The notes under the pieces are model-generated. The model ran no database searches. It was not told the DNA's origin and worked only from the letters and a program-made list of their open reading frames with translations. From positions 1 through 5,857 of the forward strand of contig JAAKFL010000128.1 of assembly GCA_011065065.1 (NCBI GenBank): a stretch of 5,857 nt of DNA, in the 5' to 3' direction. The translations under genes and the position numbers were made by a program. The stretch comes from Chlamydiota bacterium. GTDB taxonomy: Bacteria > Chlamydiota > Chlamydiia > Chlamydiales > SLFE01. Positions 1 through 5,814 of this stretch are shown in pieces; position 1 is the stretch's first letter; each line of letters begins with the position of its first letter.

Positions 1-5
1 GTTTA

Positions 6-25
6 ATCAATTATTTGAAATTGAT
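6..25. repeat. AT-rich inverted repeat
   Basis: ATCAATT (6-12) is perfectly complementary to AATTGAT (19-25) across a 6-base loop. It lies about 60 bases beyond the desulfurase stop codon. The stem holds only two G-C pairs and has no U-run after it in either direction, so it is a poor candidate for an intrinsic terminator. It is listed as a structural element only. Confidence 0.35.
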
Positions 26-30
26 CCATT

Positions 31-66
31 TCTTCGCGCATCTTCGCGGTCTTCGCGATCTTCGCG
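31..66. repeat. Short tandem array of four TCTTCGCG units
   Basis: Four exact copies of TCTTCGCG begin at 31, 41, 50 and 59, so the period is 10, 9 and 9 bases. Each unit contains the self-complementary core CGCG (35, 45, 54, 63), so neighbouring cores could pair as 4-bp stems with loops of 5-6 bases. The array lies in the short non-coding stretch just beyond the stop codon of the leftward desulfurase gene, and it is GC-rich against AT-rich flanks. It could be a 3'-UTR structure, a protein-binding site or a dispersed intergenic repeat. The sequence alone does not decide between these. The repetition is certain; the role is unknown. Confidence 0.75.
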
Positions 67-87
67 GTAAAATATAGTAAGATATGT

Positions 88-1203
88 TTAAATGGATCGT
101 AGTTGATTCACCACGTTCACAACAATCTCAATCGCTCGCTCAATCTCTTCCTCAGTGGTAAAACGACTTAAACTAAATCGAATGGAACTTCGAGCACGAT
201 CCTTGGTAAGCCCCATGCTCATCAAAATCCTCGAAGGCTCCAATGACCCCGACGAACAAGCCGAACCATGGCTTAAGGCTAACCCTGCCATGTCGCAATT
301 CATCAGTATGGACTCCCCCTCCACCCCCACAAAGGAAAGATTGTTGGTATTGCACACGCGTGGCCCTTCTCCGTTCACCAAAACATCGGAAACACGTGAA
401 ATTATCTCCTGCTCCAAATAATCACGAAGCCTCCCCATTCTTTCAGTCGCTTCTGGCAATTCTTGCTCAAGCACCTCAATGGCTTTCGCCATGCCAATAA
501 TCCCGATCACATTCTCGGTCCCAGCCCGTTTATTGTACTCCTGAGGACCTCCCGTAATCAAAGGAAGAGGTTTCAAGGGCGACCGCAAAAATAACCCCCC
601 AATACCCTTGGGAGCATGAAATTTATGACCACTTATACAAAATCCAGAGACTCCAGATGGAACAGTAAACAACTCCTTACCCACAAGTGCCACGGCATCG
701 ACAAAAAACGGAATCTTGTGTTCCTCTGCTAAAACAGCAATCGCGTCAATGTCCGTTTTGACTCCCGTCTCATTATTCACCGCCATCAACGCAATTAACC
801 CAGTGTTCGGCCTGATGGACTCACGTACCTGATCAACAGTGACAGCTCCGTGTTCACCCGGAGATAAAAAGTCCACGCTCCGTCCCCTTTCCTCCATTTC
901 TTTGGCATTCGCATAGACACAGGCATGCTCGGCAGAAGACGTCAGGATATGCCCTTCTGTCCCTTTAAAAACCATATTAATGGCTTCTGTTCCCGAAGAG
1001 GTAAAGAGAAATTCTGTCGGCTTAATTCCAAAAAAAGAGGTTATGGTTCGACGGGCTTTTGTCAGCCGATTTCGTACTTCTTGACCAAAGGAATGAATGC
1101 TGGAAGGGTTTCCAAAACCCCGCTTCATTTCCTCAATCAACGCCTCTTGAACACGTGGATCAATTTCCGTTGTGGCATTATTATCTAAATATATCTTACG
1201 CAT
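88..1203 (-). CDS. nifS: Cysteine desulfurase, NifS/IscS family (class V aminotransferase fold)
   Basis: PLP-dependent enzyme of 371 aa, the normal family length, predicted cytosolic. It converts L-cysteine to alanine and passes persulfide sulfur to Fe-S cluster assembly or tRNA thiolation. Visible landmarks: N-terminal YLDNNATT (5-12), GNPSSIH (31-37), SSGTEAIN (69-76), the His of AEH (93) that stacks on PLP, NNETG (143-147), VDA with Asp169, SGHKFH with the Schiff-base Lys194, RAGTEN (226-231), and SHGSACSSGSLEPS with catalytic Cys316. The Cys loop resembles the longer group I (NifS/IscS) loop rather than SufS. One oddity is Ala172 in VDAVALVGK, where the family almost always has Gln. The start ATG lies inside the end of the upstream phosphatase gene (8-bp overlap) with only a weak AAAAG before it, which suggests translational coupling. 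No scaffold (IscU/NifU) gene is in the window. The family assignment is firm; the specific pathway is inferred. Confidence 0.95.
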   Translation of the reverse strand: MRKIYLDNNATTEIDPRVQEALIEEMKRGFGNPSSIHSFGQEVRNRLTKARRTITSFFGIKPTEFLFTSSGTEAINMVFKGTEGHILTSSAEHACVYANAKEMEERGRSVDFLSPGEHGAVTVDQVRESIRPNTGLIALMAVNNETGVKTDIDAIAVLAEEHKIPFFVDAVALVGKELFTVPSGVSGFCISGHKFHAPKGIGGLFLRSPLKPLPLITGGPQEYNKRAGTENVIGIIGMAKAIEVLEQELPEATERMGRLRDYLEQEIISRVSDVLVNGEGPRVCNTNNLSFVGVEGESILMNCDMAGLALSHGSACSSGSLEPSRILMSMGLTKDRARSSIRFSLSRFTTEEEIERAIEIVVNVVNQLRSI

Positions 1204-1954
1204 CTTTTATCAATTTAAGAACCACTACAGTGACGTTATCGATCCCGCCATTGACTTTGGCAATGGTCACAAGATCCTGGGCACAATCCTGCACTGTGGG
1301 AGACGAAAGCATGACTCTTTCGATCTCTTCAGGCGGGACCATATCGGTCAATCCATCTGAACATAACATATAAATGTCACCATTCTGAATAGTCGCTATT
1401 TCCACATCAGGAATCGTCAAAGGATCATTTCCAATGGTTCGTGTTAAAAAATTTTTATAACTAATATTATCTTTATTCTGGGGCTCATCATTGCTCGTGT
1501 CGACATAAGGTGCCACCAAAGTATGATCAGTTGTGAGTTGACTGAGCTGACCATCGCGAAGACGGTAAATCCGGCTGTCGCCAACATGAGCATAAACGAC
1601 ACCCTCCTGAACCACACAAAGACAACAGAGTGTCGTCCCCATTCCTCGTAATGAGTCATCAGAACTTCCAATGGAATACACCACGGAATTTACATCGATG
1701 ATTCCACTATACAGAAATTCTTTCAATTCGTTTAAACTAAAATCTTTACTTGGTTTTTCGCGAAAACCTTGTGAAACGATTCTAGAAAGTGCCTCGACGG
1801 CTTCTTTCGCAGCCACTTCACCAGCCCGATGTCCCCCCATTCCATCCGCAATGATAAAAAATTGGTCATCTTTCAGCTGACTCCATACATCTTCATTGTT
1901 TGTTCGAACAAGGCCAATATCAGTCAGCCCCCAACTTTCTACCCTAATAGACAT
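1196..1954 (-). CDS. PP2C-family (PPM) serine/threonine protein phosphatase
   Basis: Stand-alone bacterial PP2C catalytic domain of 252 aa, Mn/Mg-dependent, with no membrane segment or extra domain. All expected motifs are present in order: RTNNED (17-22), ADGMGGH with metal ligand Asp37, GE.AA (45-49), GMGTTL (104-109), HVGDSRIYRL (123-132), LTTDH (140-144), LTRTIG (170-175), CSDGLTD with Asp200, and GGIDNVT with Asp239. It should dephosphorylate Ser/Thr residues, typically opposing Hanks-type kinases. No kinase gene lies in the window. It starts 25 bp after the protease gene stop and its last 8 bp overlap the desulfurase start, so the genes are probably co-transcribed. The PP2C-NifS pairing recalls C. 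trachomatis CT259-CT258 (from memory), where the PP2C enzyme has been studied as CppA; orthology is inferred. The SD before the ATG is weak. A low-complexity insert rich in Asn and Asp (about 152-165) precedes LTRTIG. Confidence 0.94.
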   Translation of the reverse strand: MSIRVESWGLTDIGLVRTNNEDVWSQLKDDQFFIIADGMGGHRAGEVAAKEAVEALSRIVSQGFREKPSKDFSLNELKEFLYSGIIDVNSVVYSIGSSDDSLRGMGTTLCCLCVVQEGVVYAHVGDSRIYRLRDGQLSQLTTDHTLVAPYVDTSNDEPQNKDNISYKNFLTRTIGNDPLTIPDVEIATIQNGDIYMLCSDGLTDMVPPEEIERVMLSSPTVQDCAQDLVTIAKVNGGIDNVTVVVLKLIKDA

Positions 1955-1979
1955 AAATACACTTATACATCATTTGAAT

Positions 1980-2855
1980 TTATAAAAAAAGGATTGCTGT
2001 ACTAACAGAATTGACTGTGATATGTAATGCGATCGGAGCCCACAAATTCTTTTGACGCTCGTAGACATACCCCAAAAAACAGGAAATCACAAAAAGCGCG
2101 AGCACAATGTGCCAATTGGCCAACCCCTGACCTGTGGAGAAGTGGAGAAATGAGAAGAAGACAGACGAGATCACCACGGACCAAAAGACACTGGTCACCT
2201 TTTTTAACAAATTTTGAAAAAATCCTCGAAAGAGCAACTCTTCAGAAATAGGAATTCCGATGGTCACAGAAGCAATAGTCATAAAAAAAAGCGTTTTATC
2301 AGAGAATACATCCTTCAAATGCTTCACAATGCTTTGGTCGGTTTCGGGTGGAGACTCCCCATAATAGATAACCATGACAATGGCCACCAGCTGTCCAATG
2401 ATCAAAACCCAGGGGTAAGTGATCAACCAAGTCAAGACCCCAATGATACCACTCTTTACCTTCCCCCTGAACCCGTGGCTCCCCGAATTCCACACGGTCT
2501 TTCGGATTCCCGGACCCAAAACGAGACTGTAGACCAACAAGAACAGTGTGGTCGAGAGCATCATAGCCAGACTTAACCAACCGATCTCTTTATTTTCAAC
2601 ATGCCCATAAAAATTTAGTGATTCCTCTCCATTCAAAATAAACCAACCGATGTAGAAGAAAAACGGGACCAATACCATTTGCACAAAGAAATATAACCCA
2701 AAGATTCCGAATGTTGACACAACAGTGACCTCGTTCTCCTCCTGTCTATAGGGAATGCGGAAAAAACCCAGCTGCCAAGCGATAAGTGTCGCGACAGCGA
2801 CGAAGCCTAACGCACTCACGGCTTTCTCTAAATGTTCGGCAATTGTCTGAATCAT
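1980..2855 (-). CDS. CPBP-family intramembrane metalloprotease (CAAX/Rce1-like)
   Basis: Polytopic membrane protein of 291 aa with roughly seven or eight hydrophobic segments (about 12-33, 48-72, 93-114, 135-164, 187-204, 222-240, 247-264, 270-290). The C-terminal third carries the PF02517 (CPBP/ABI) signature: EELLFRGFF (205-213) with the Glu pair and Arg210, SFLHFS with His238, and HITVN with His278 and Asn282. These are the proposed catalytic and metal-site residues, all present. In eukaryotes Rce1 cleaves prenylated CAAX proteins. Bacterial members have varied or unknown roles (bacteriocin self-immunity, membrane protein processing), and no substrate is evident here. It is the first gene of the leftward block. 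Its ATG at 2853-2855 follows an AGGAG site 10 bases upstream, the clearest SD on this strand. The gene ends in a run of seven T on its own strand, directly before the stop. Family is confident; substrate unknown. Confidence 0.9.
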   Translation of the reverse strand: MIQTIAEHLEKAVSALGFVAVATLIAWQLGFFRIPYRQEENEVTVVSTFGIFGLYFFVQMVLVPFFFYIGWFILNGEESLNFYGHVENKEIGWLSLAMMLSTTLFLLVYSLVLGPGIRKTVWNSGSHGFRGKVKSGIIGVLTWLITYPWVLIIGQLVAIVMVIYYGESPPETDQSIVKHLKDVFSDKTLFFMTIASVTIGIPISEELLFRGFFQNLLKKVTSVFWSVVISSVFFSFLHFSTGQGLANWHIVLALFVISCFLGYVYERQKNLWAPIALHITVNSVSTAILFL

Positions 2856-2882
2856 TGATTAAAAACTCCTGACAACTATAAT
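2855..2882 (+). promoter_or_regulatory. Predicted sigma70-type promoter for the AsnB-like/methyltransferase pair
   Basis: A perfect -10 hexamer TATAAT lies at 2877-2882. TTGATT at 2855-2860 matches four of six positions of the -35 consensus, with a 16-base spacer. Transcription would start near 2889, giving a leader of about 30 bases before the ATG at 2919. The -35 element touches the start codon of the divergent protease gene and the spacer covers that gene's SD site. RNA polymerase bound here would therefore sit over the protease translation start region. This is a prediction from consensus matching only. Confidence 0.5.
2866..2870 (-). promoter_or_regulatory. Shine-Dalgarno site for the CPBP protease gene
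   Basis: AGGAG on the minus strand (CTCCT on the plus strand) sits 10 bases before the ATG at 2855. It supports that start over downstream in-frame alternatives. The spacing is slightly long but acceptable. Confidence 0.6.
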
Positions 2883-2918
2883 GATGATATACCTAATCAG
2901 CCCGACAAAGTAAAGAAT

Positions 2919-4832
2919 ATGACTGGTATCGCCGGTGTTATATACCCTAATGTCTTTCACAGCCAATCCTTTATGGATACAATATTGGAAACACTGGCTC
3001 ATAAAGTTTCTTCTGTTCCCGACGATCTACTACGCGATGCCTACACCTATAGGAGTGTCACACTTGGGGTCACTGGGGGTCAGGTTGTGACCAACCCGAC
3101 AAAGACGCTCATTGCTGTGATCGATGGTCAAATCTACAACGATATCGAGCTGAGAAAAGAGCTAGTCGCTCTTGGTTACAGTTTTTCCACTGATTTTCCT
3201 GCCGAGCTAATCATCAACGCTTTTGATGCTTGGGGAGAAAATTTTGCCGACAAGCTTGACGGAGATTTTACCGCAGCTCTTTTTGATCGTCATCACCAGA
3301 CTGTCTATATATTTCGCGATCGCGTTGGTGTCAAACCCCTTTATTGGTATTACGATCAAGACCTATTCATTTTTGGGAGCCAATTAAAAGCTCTATTAGC
3401 TACAGGAGTCGTTCCTCAGACGCCCGCAAAAGATTCCCTCGCTCTCTACTTAGGCCTGGGGTACATTCCCCAAGACATGACTCCGATCCAAAATGTCAAT
3501 AAGTTGCTTCCTGCCCATTACCTGAAATTTACACTGGGTAAAGGGATGACGATCCATCCTTACTGGTCCTTTTCAGAAAAGTTTCTTACGAGTTCCACCG
3601 ATTCTCTTTCGAACATACAGGGAAAGCTCGATAGACTCTTAAAAACTTCTATTCAAAAAAGAATTGTCCCCGAAACACACGTGGGATGTTTCATTTCCGG
3701 AGGCATTGGTTCAGCAAGTATCGCGAGTTATGTTCGCGATGAGAAACCATTTGTGGAGCTTCCTTCCTTTACGGTCGGATTCAAAGGGCAAAATGAGGCA
3801 GACGTGATGGCCGCTACGGGTTTTGCGGAAAGGCTCAATTTGGATCAGAATGTCGGTATGATCACTCCCAAAACCTATTTAGACGATTTTGTCAACATGA
3901 TCTGGCATCTTGACGAGCCCATAAGCGACCCCACTATCACAGCTACATGGAATCTCGCGAGACTCTCTTCTTGCCAAGTTCGTTATGTCTTTTCAGGAAT
4001 GGGAAGCGACGAACTGGTGGCAGGGCACAGTCGATATAGCATCGCGGAACAAGAATCTGCTTTTCAACATGGTCTCGACACAACAAAGCAACTTTTTGTT
4101 CGCTATTTGATGCTCCCTTTATACCAGATGTTCAGTCCTCAAGCGGCCTTTAACTATTTAAAGCACGCCCGCTCTAACCTCTGGCAAGTGGGTTATATCA
4201 AATCGAGCAGTATCTTCACTCCAGACCAATTGAATCAAGCAGCTCCCTCCCTGAAAGGCTTGTTTAGTCCCGATTTCTTCATTCACAAATTTCACAACCT
4301 TACAGAAATTAAGTCACGCGTTTCTTCATTTATCTACCTCGATTTTAAAACCCGTTTACCAGACCTCTATATCGCGCAGTATGAAAGACTCACAGCAGCC
4401 CACGGGTTGGACTGGAGAGCCCCATTTCTGGACCGAGATATCATCGAATTATTAGCCAGTTTTCCCGAACCATCAGACCTCAAAGAAAAAGATACCGCAA
4501 GCATCCTGAAAGGCATGTTTTCGCATATATTTCAAGACGAGCTACTGAATCGTCCCAAGAAAACGCGTAAAAACTTCTTAAGCTCTTGGGTTATGGATGC
4601 GGGATTGGTCGAAATCTTTCAACTTTTACAAACCGGAGCTCTTGTTGAATCAGGCATCATTGACGAAGTTTGGATTCTTTCCGTTACTTGTACTCCCGAA
4701 CAATGTGAAAAGTATTTCAGAAATTTATGGTCGCTGCTTGTATTAGAAGTGTGGTTTCGGTTATTTATTAATTTTCCCGTTACGGCTGAATGCCCTAACT
4801 TAACTTTAAAAGAGCTATTGACGAAAACTTAG
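2919..4832 (+). CDS. Asparagine synthetase (AsnB)-like protein with altered catalytic residues
   Basis: Protein of 637 aa with the AsnB two-domain layout: class II glutamine amidotransferase domain (about 1-215) and PP-loop synthetase domain (about 230-615). Family landmarks: N-terminal GIAGV (3-7), RDRVGVKPLYW (133-143), SQLKALL (154-160), WHLDEPISDP (329-338), SGMGSDEL (359-366), DFKTRLPD (475-482), APFLDRDIIE (501-510), RPKK (545-548) and the LWSLLVLEVWFRL end (603-615). Canonical AsnB amidates aspartate using glutamine and ATP. Here residue 2 is Thr, not the nucleophilic Cys, and there is no Cys at all before residue 257. NGEIYN is DGQIYN (69-74), the RGPD and RLSI stretches are not recognisable, SGGxDS is SGGIGS (260-265), and the Glu of SGEGxDE is Met361. 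The frame is intact, so this is not an obvious pseudogene, but glutamine-dependent asparagine synthesis is unlikely. It may be a repurposed amide ligase (compare beta-lactam synthetase, which also lost the Cys) or a pseudoenzyme. No in-frame start exists upstream before a stop at 2856; the SD is weak. It is coupled to the methyltransferase. Confidence 0.88.
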   Translation: MTGIAGVIYPNVFHSQSFMDTILETLAHKVSSVPDDLLRDAYTYRSVTLGVTGGQVVTNPTKTLIAVIDGQIYNDIELRKELVALGYSFSTDFPAELIINAFDAWGENFADKLDGDFTAALFDRHHQTVYIFRDRVGVKPLYWYYDQDLFIFGSQLKALLATGVVPQTPAKDSLALYLGLGYIPQDMTPIQNVNKLLPAHYLKFTLGKGMTIHPYWSFSEKFLTSSTDSLSNIQGKLDRLLKTSIQKRIVPETHVGCFISGGIGSASIASYVRDEKPFVELPSFTVGFKGQNEADVMAATGFAERLNLDQNVGMITPKTYLDDFVNMIWHLDEPISDPTITATWNLARLSSCQVRYVFSGMGSDELVAGHSRYSIAEQESAFQHGLDTTKQLFVRYLMLPLYQMFSPQAAFNYLKHARSNLWQVGYIKSSSIFTPDQLNQAAPSLKGLFSPDFFIHKFHNLTEIKSRVSSFIYLDFKTRLPDLYIAQYERLTAAHGLDWRAPFLDRDIIELLASFPEPSDLKEKDTASILKGMFSHIFQDELLNRPKKTRKNFLSSWVMDAGLVEIFQLLQTGALVESGIIDEVWILSVTCTPEQCEKYFRNLWSLLVLEVWFRLFINFPVTAECPNLTLKELLTKT

Positions 4833-4834
4833 GA
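4831..4834 (+). promoter_or_regulatory. Shine-Dalgarno site for the methyltransferase, overlapping the upstream stop
   Basis: AGGA shares its first two bases with the TAG stop of the AsnB-like gene (4830-4832) and lies 8 bases before the ATG at 4843. This favours re-initiation by ribosomes finishing the upstream gene and fixes the methyltransferase start. Confidence 0.55.
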
Positions 4835-4842
4835 AACATCCC

Positions 4843-5814
4843 ATGGAAGACAACCCTCTCTCAATTATCAAAGTGAATGATAATTCCCAAACCCAAACAA
4901 CCAACAATGTCAAAAGCCGCCGTCTTGAAGCCGAGGCCAAATATGAGAGGATCTGGCTCACGCAACCTACTCGTTTTGATCCCAACCACAACGCCTTAGG
5001 TCGCGAGCGTATTACTTACACACTATCTATTATCGACCAATTATTTGACATCAAGGGGCTCAACATTGTTGATATCGGGTGTGGAAATGGAATTCTCGCA
5101 AAAATTTTATCCGAGCAAGGCGGTAAAGTCATCGCATCTGATATTGCCACCAATGCCTTAAAGCTTGTTCCCAATGAACTTGCCACAAAGCAAGAAGCTC
5201 TTCCTGAAACCAGTTTTCAAGACGATGAATTTGACCTCTGTATCTGTACCGAAGTGATTCCCGAAATGGATCACAGGGATTTTCGTTTAGCGATAGCCGA
5301 GCTTGCGCGCATTATCAAGCCCGACGGCAAAGTTGTCTGCTCGACACCGATCGACATCTATTCTGAAGACGCGGCAATCCGTTTTCGCAAACTGGCGGAA
5401 ACCGAGTTTAAGATTCTCCATTGGAGACCTTCCTACCACTCATTATACCTAAAATTTCTTCACTTCTTGAAAGCGCCGTCCAAATTTTTCAAAGCCTGGC
5501 GGGATCAGAAAAAAAGAGTAGAAGGGTTGAAGCATCGCCATGGGCTTAACCGGTGGTGGTTTAAAATTAATAGTAGACTGATCCCTCAACTCATTTGGGC
5601 ACCGATACAATTAATTCTTTCACCAGTTGTGTATCTTTTTGAACAAAGTCGCATTTTGGTAAATCTTTTTGAGAAAATCTGTCATTTTTTTCAGCACGAA
5701 CGAGGCATCAGCCACGTCATTTTTGTGGCTAAAAGGAGGCCTCTTCTAGAAGAGAGAGATGAGCCTCCTTTACCAGATAGACCCCCATTCAGGCGAGAAG
5801 TCCGCTGGGAATAA
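4843..5814 (+). CDS. Class I SAM-dependent methyltransferase with hydrophobic and proline-rich C-terminal extension
   Basis: Protein of 323 aa. The Rossmann-type SAM-binding core (about 60-170) shows motif I VDIGCGNG (76-83), Asp100 at the end of strand 2 for the SAM ribose, ALPETSFQDDEFDL (119-132) leading to CTEVIPEMDH (135-144) in motif II, and LARIIKPDGKVV (154-165) in motif III. This resembles the Methyltransf_11/UbiG-like group that methylates small molecules, lipids or sugars; the substrate cannot be read from the sequence. After the core come an aromatic and basic stretch (about 193-245), a hydrophobic segment (about 247-280) that may bind membrane, a last strand HVIFVAK (291-297), and a Pro/Arg/Glu-rich tail (298-323). 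It begins 10 bp after the AsnB-like stop and is almost certainly co-transcribed, so the two may modify the same molecule. No good terminator follows it. Fold assignment is confident, function unknown. Confidence 0.9.
   Translation: MEDNPLSIIKVNDNSQTQTTNNVKSRRLEAEAKYERIWLTQPTRFDPNHNALGRERITYTLSIIDQLFDIKGLNIVDIGCGNGILAKILSEQGGKVIASDIATNALKLVPNELATKQEALPETSFQDDEFDLCICTEVIPEMDHRDFRLAIAELARIIKPDGKVVCSTPIDIYSEDAAIRFRKLAETEFKILHWRPSYHSLYLKFLHFLKAPSKFFKAWRDQKKRVEGLKHRHGLNRWWFKINSRLIPQLIWAPIQLILSPVVYLFEQSRILVNLFEKICHFFQHERGISHVIFVAKRRPLLEERDEPPLPDRPPFRREVRWE
5710..5730. repeat. Inverted repeat (6-bp stem) in the 3' end of the methyltransferase gene
   Basis: AGCCAC (5710-5715) pairs perfectly with GTGGCT (5725-5730) across a 9-base loop. 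It lies one base before the larger hairpin at 5732-5771. It is coding sequence for the HVIFVA strand of the methyltransferase. The pairing is seen directly; any role is unknown. Confidence 0.5.
5732..5771. repeat. Nested inverted repeat over the methyltransferase tail codons
   Basis: AAAGGAGGC (5732-5740) pairs perfectly with GCCTCCTTT (5763-5771). The 22-base interior contains the perfect 14-base palindrome CTCTTCTAGAAGAG (5741-5754), which can fold as a second small stem. It lies inside the coding region, 41 bases before the stop codon, and no U-run follows on the plus strand, so it is not a standard terminator for this gene. On the minus strand the stem ends in four T, so it could weakly terminate a convergent gene arriving from beyond the window. 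The structure is clear, the role unproven. Confidence 0.55.

Noticed and set aside
315..328. G-rich run on the minus strand as a G-quadruplex
   Set aside because: Only two long G runs with a GG between them; the sequence encodes Gly/Val/Glu codons of the desulfurase and does not meet a four-run pattern.
155..1373. Plus-strand open frames opposite the desulfurase and phosphatase genes
   Set aside because: They are antisense shadows of well-supported genes, with no recognisable motifs or ribosome-binding sites.
2879..2908. Leftward promoter (minus strand TTGTCG, 18-base spacer, CATTAT) for the protease operon
   Set aside because: Both hexamers match only four of six positions and several equally weak alternatives exist, so no leftward promoter could be chosen with confidence.
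2881..2913. Ten-codon upstream ORF (ATGATG...TAA) ending 5 bases before the AsnB-like ATG, a possible leader peptide
   Set aside because: Its start codon overlaps the predicted -10 box (2877-2882), so it should not be on the transcript. It has no SD and no attenuator-like structure.
3315..3324. CGCGATCGCG palindrome as a regulatory or HIP1-like site
   Set aside because: It falls on codons for the conserved Arg-Asp-Arg of the RDxxGxKPLY motif and occurs once, so coding explains it.
2919..4832. AsnB-like gene as a decaying pseudogene
   Set aside because: The frame is full length with no frameshift or stop, and the C-terminal family motifs and coupling to the next gene are preserved, so selection on the protein seems likely.
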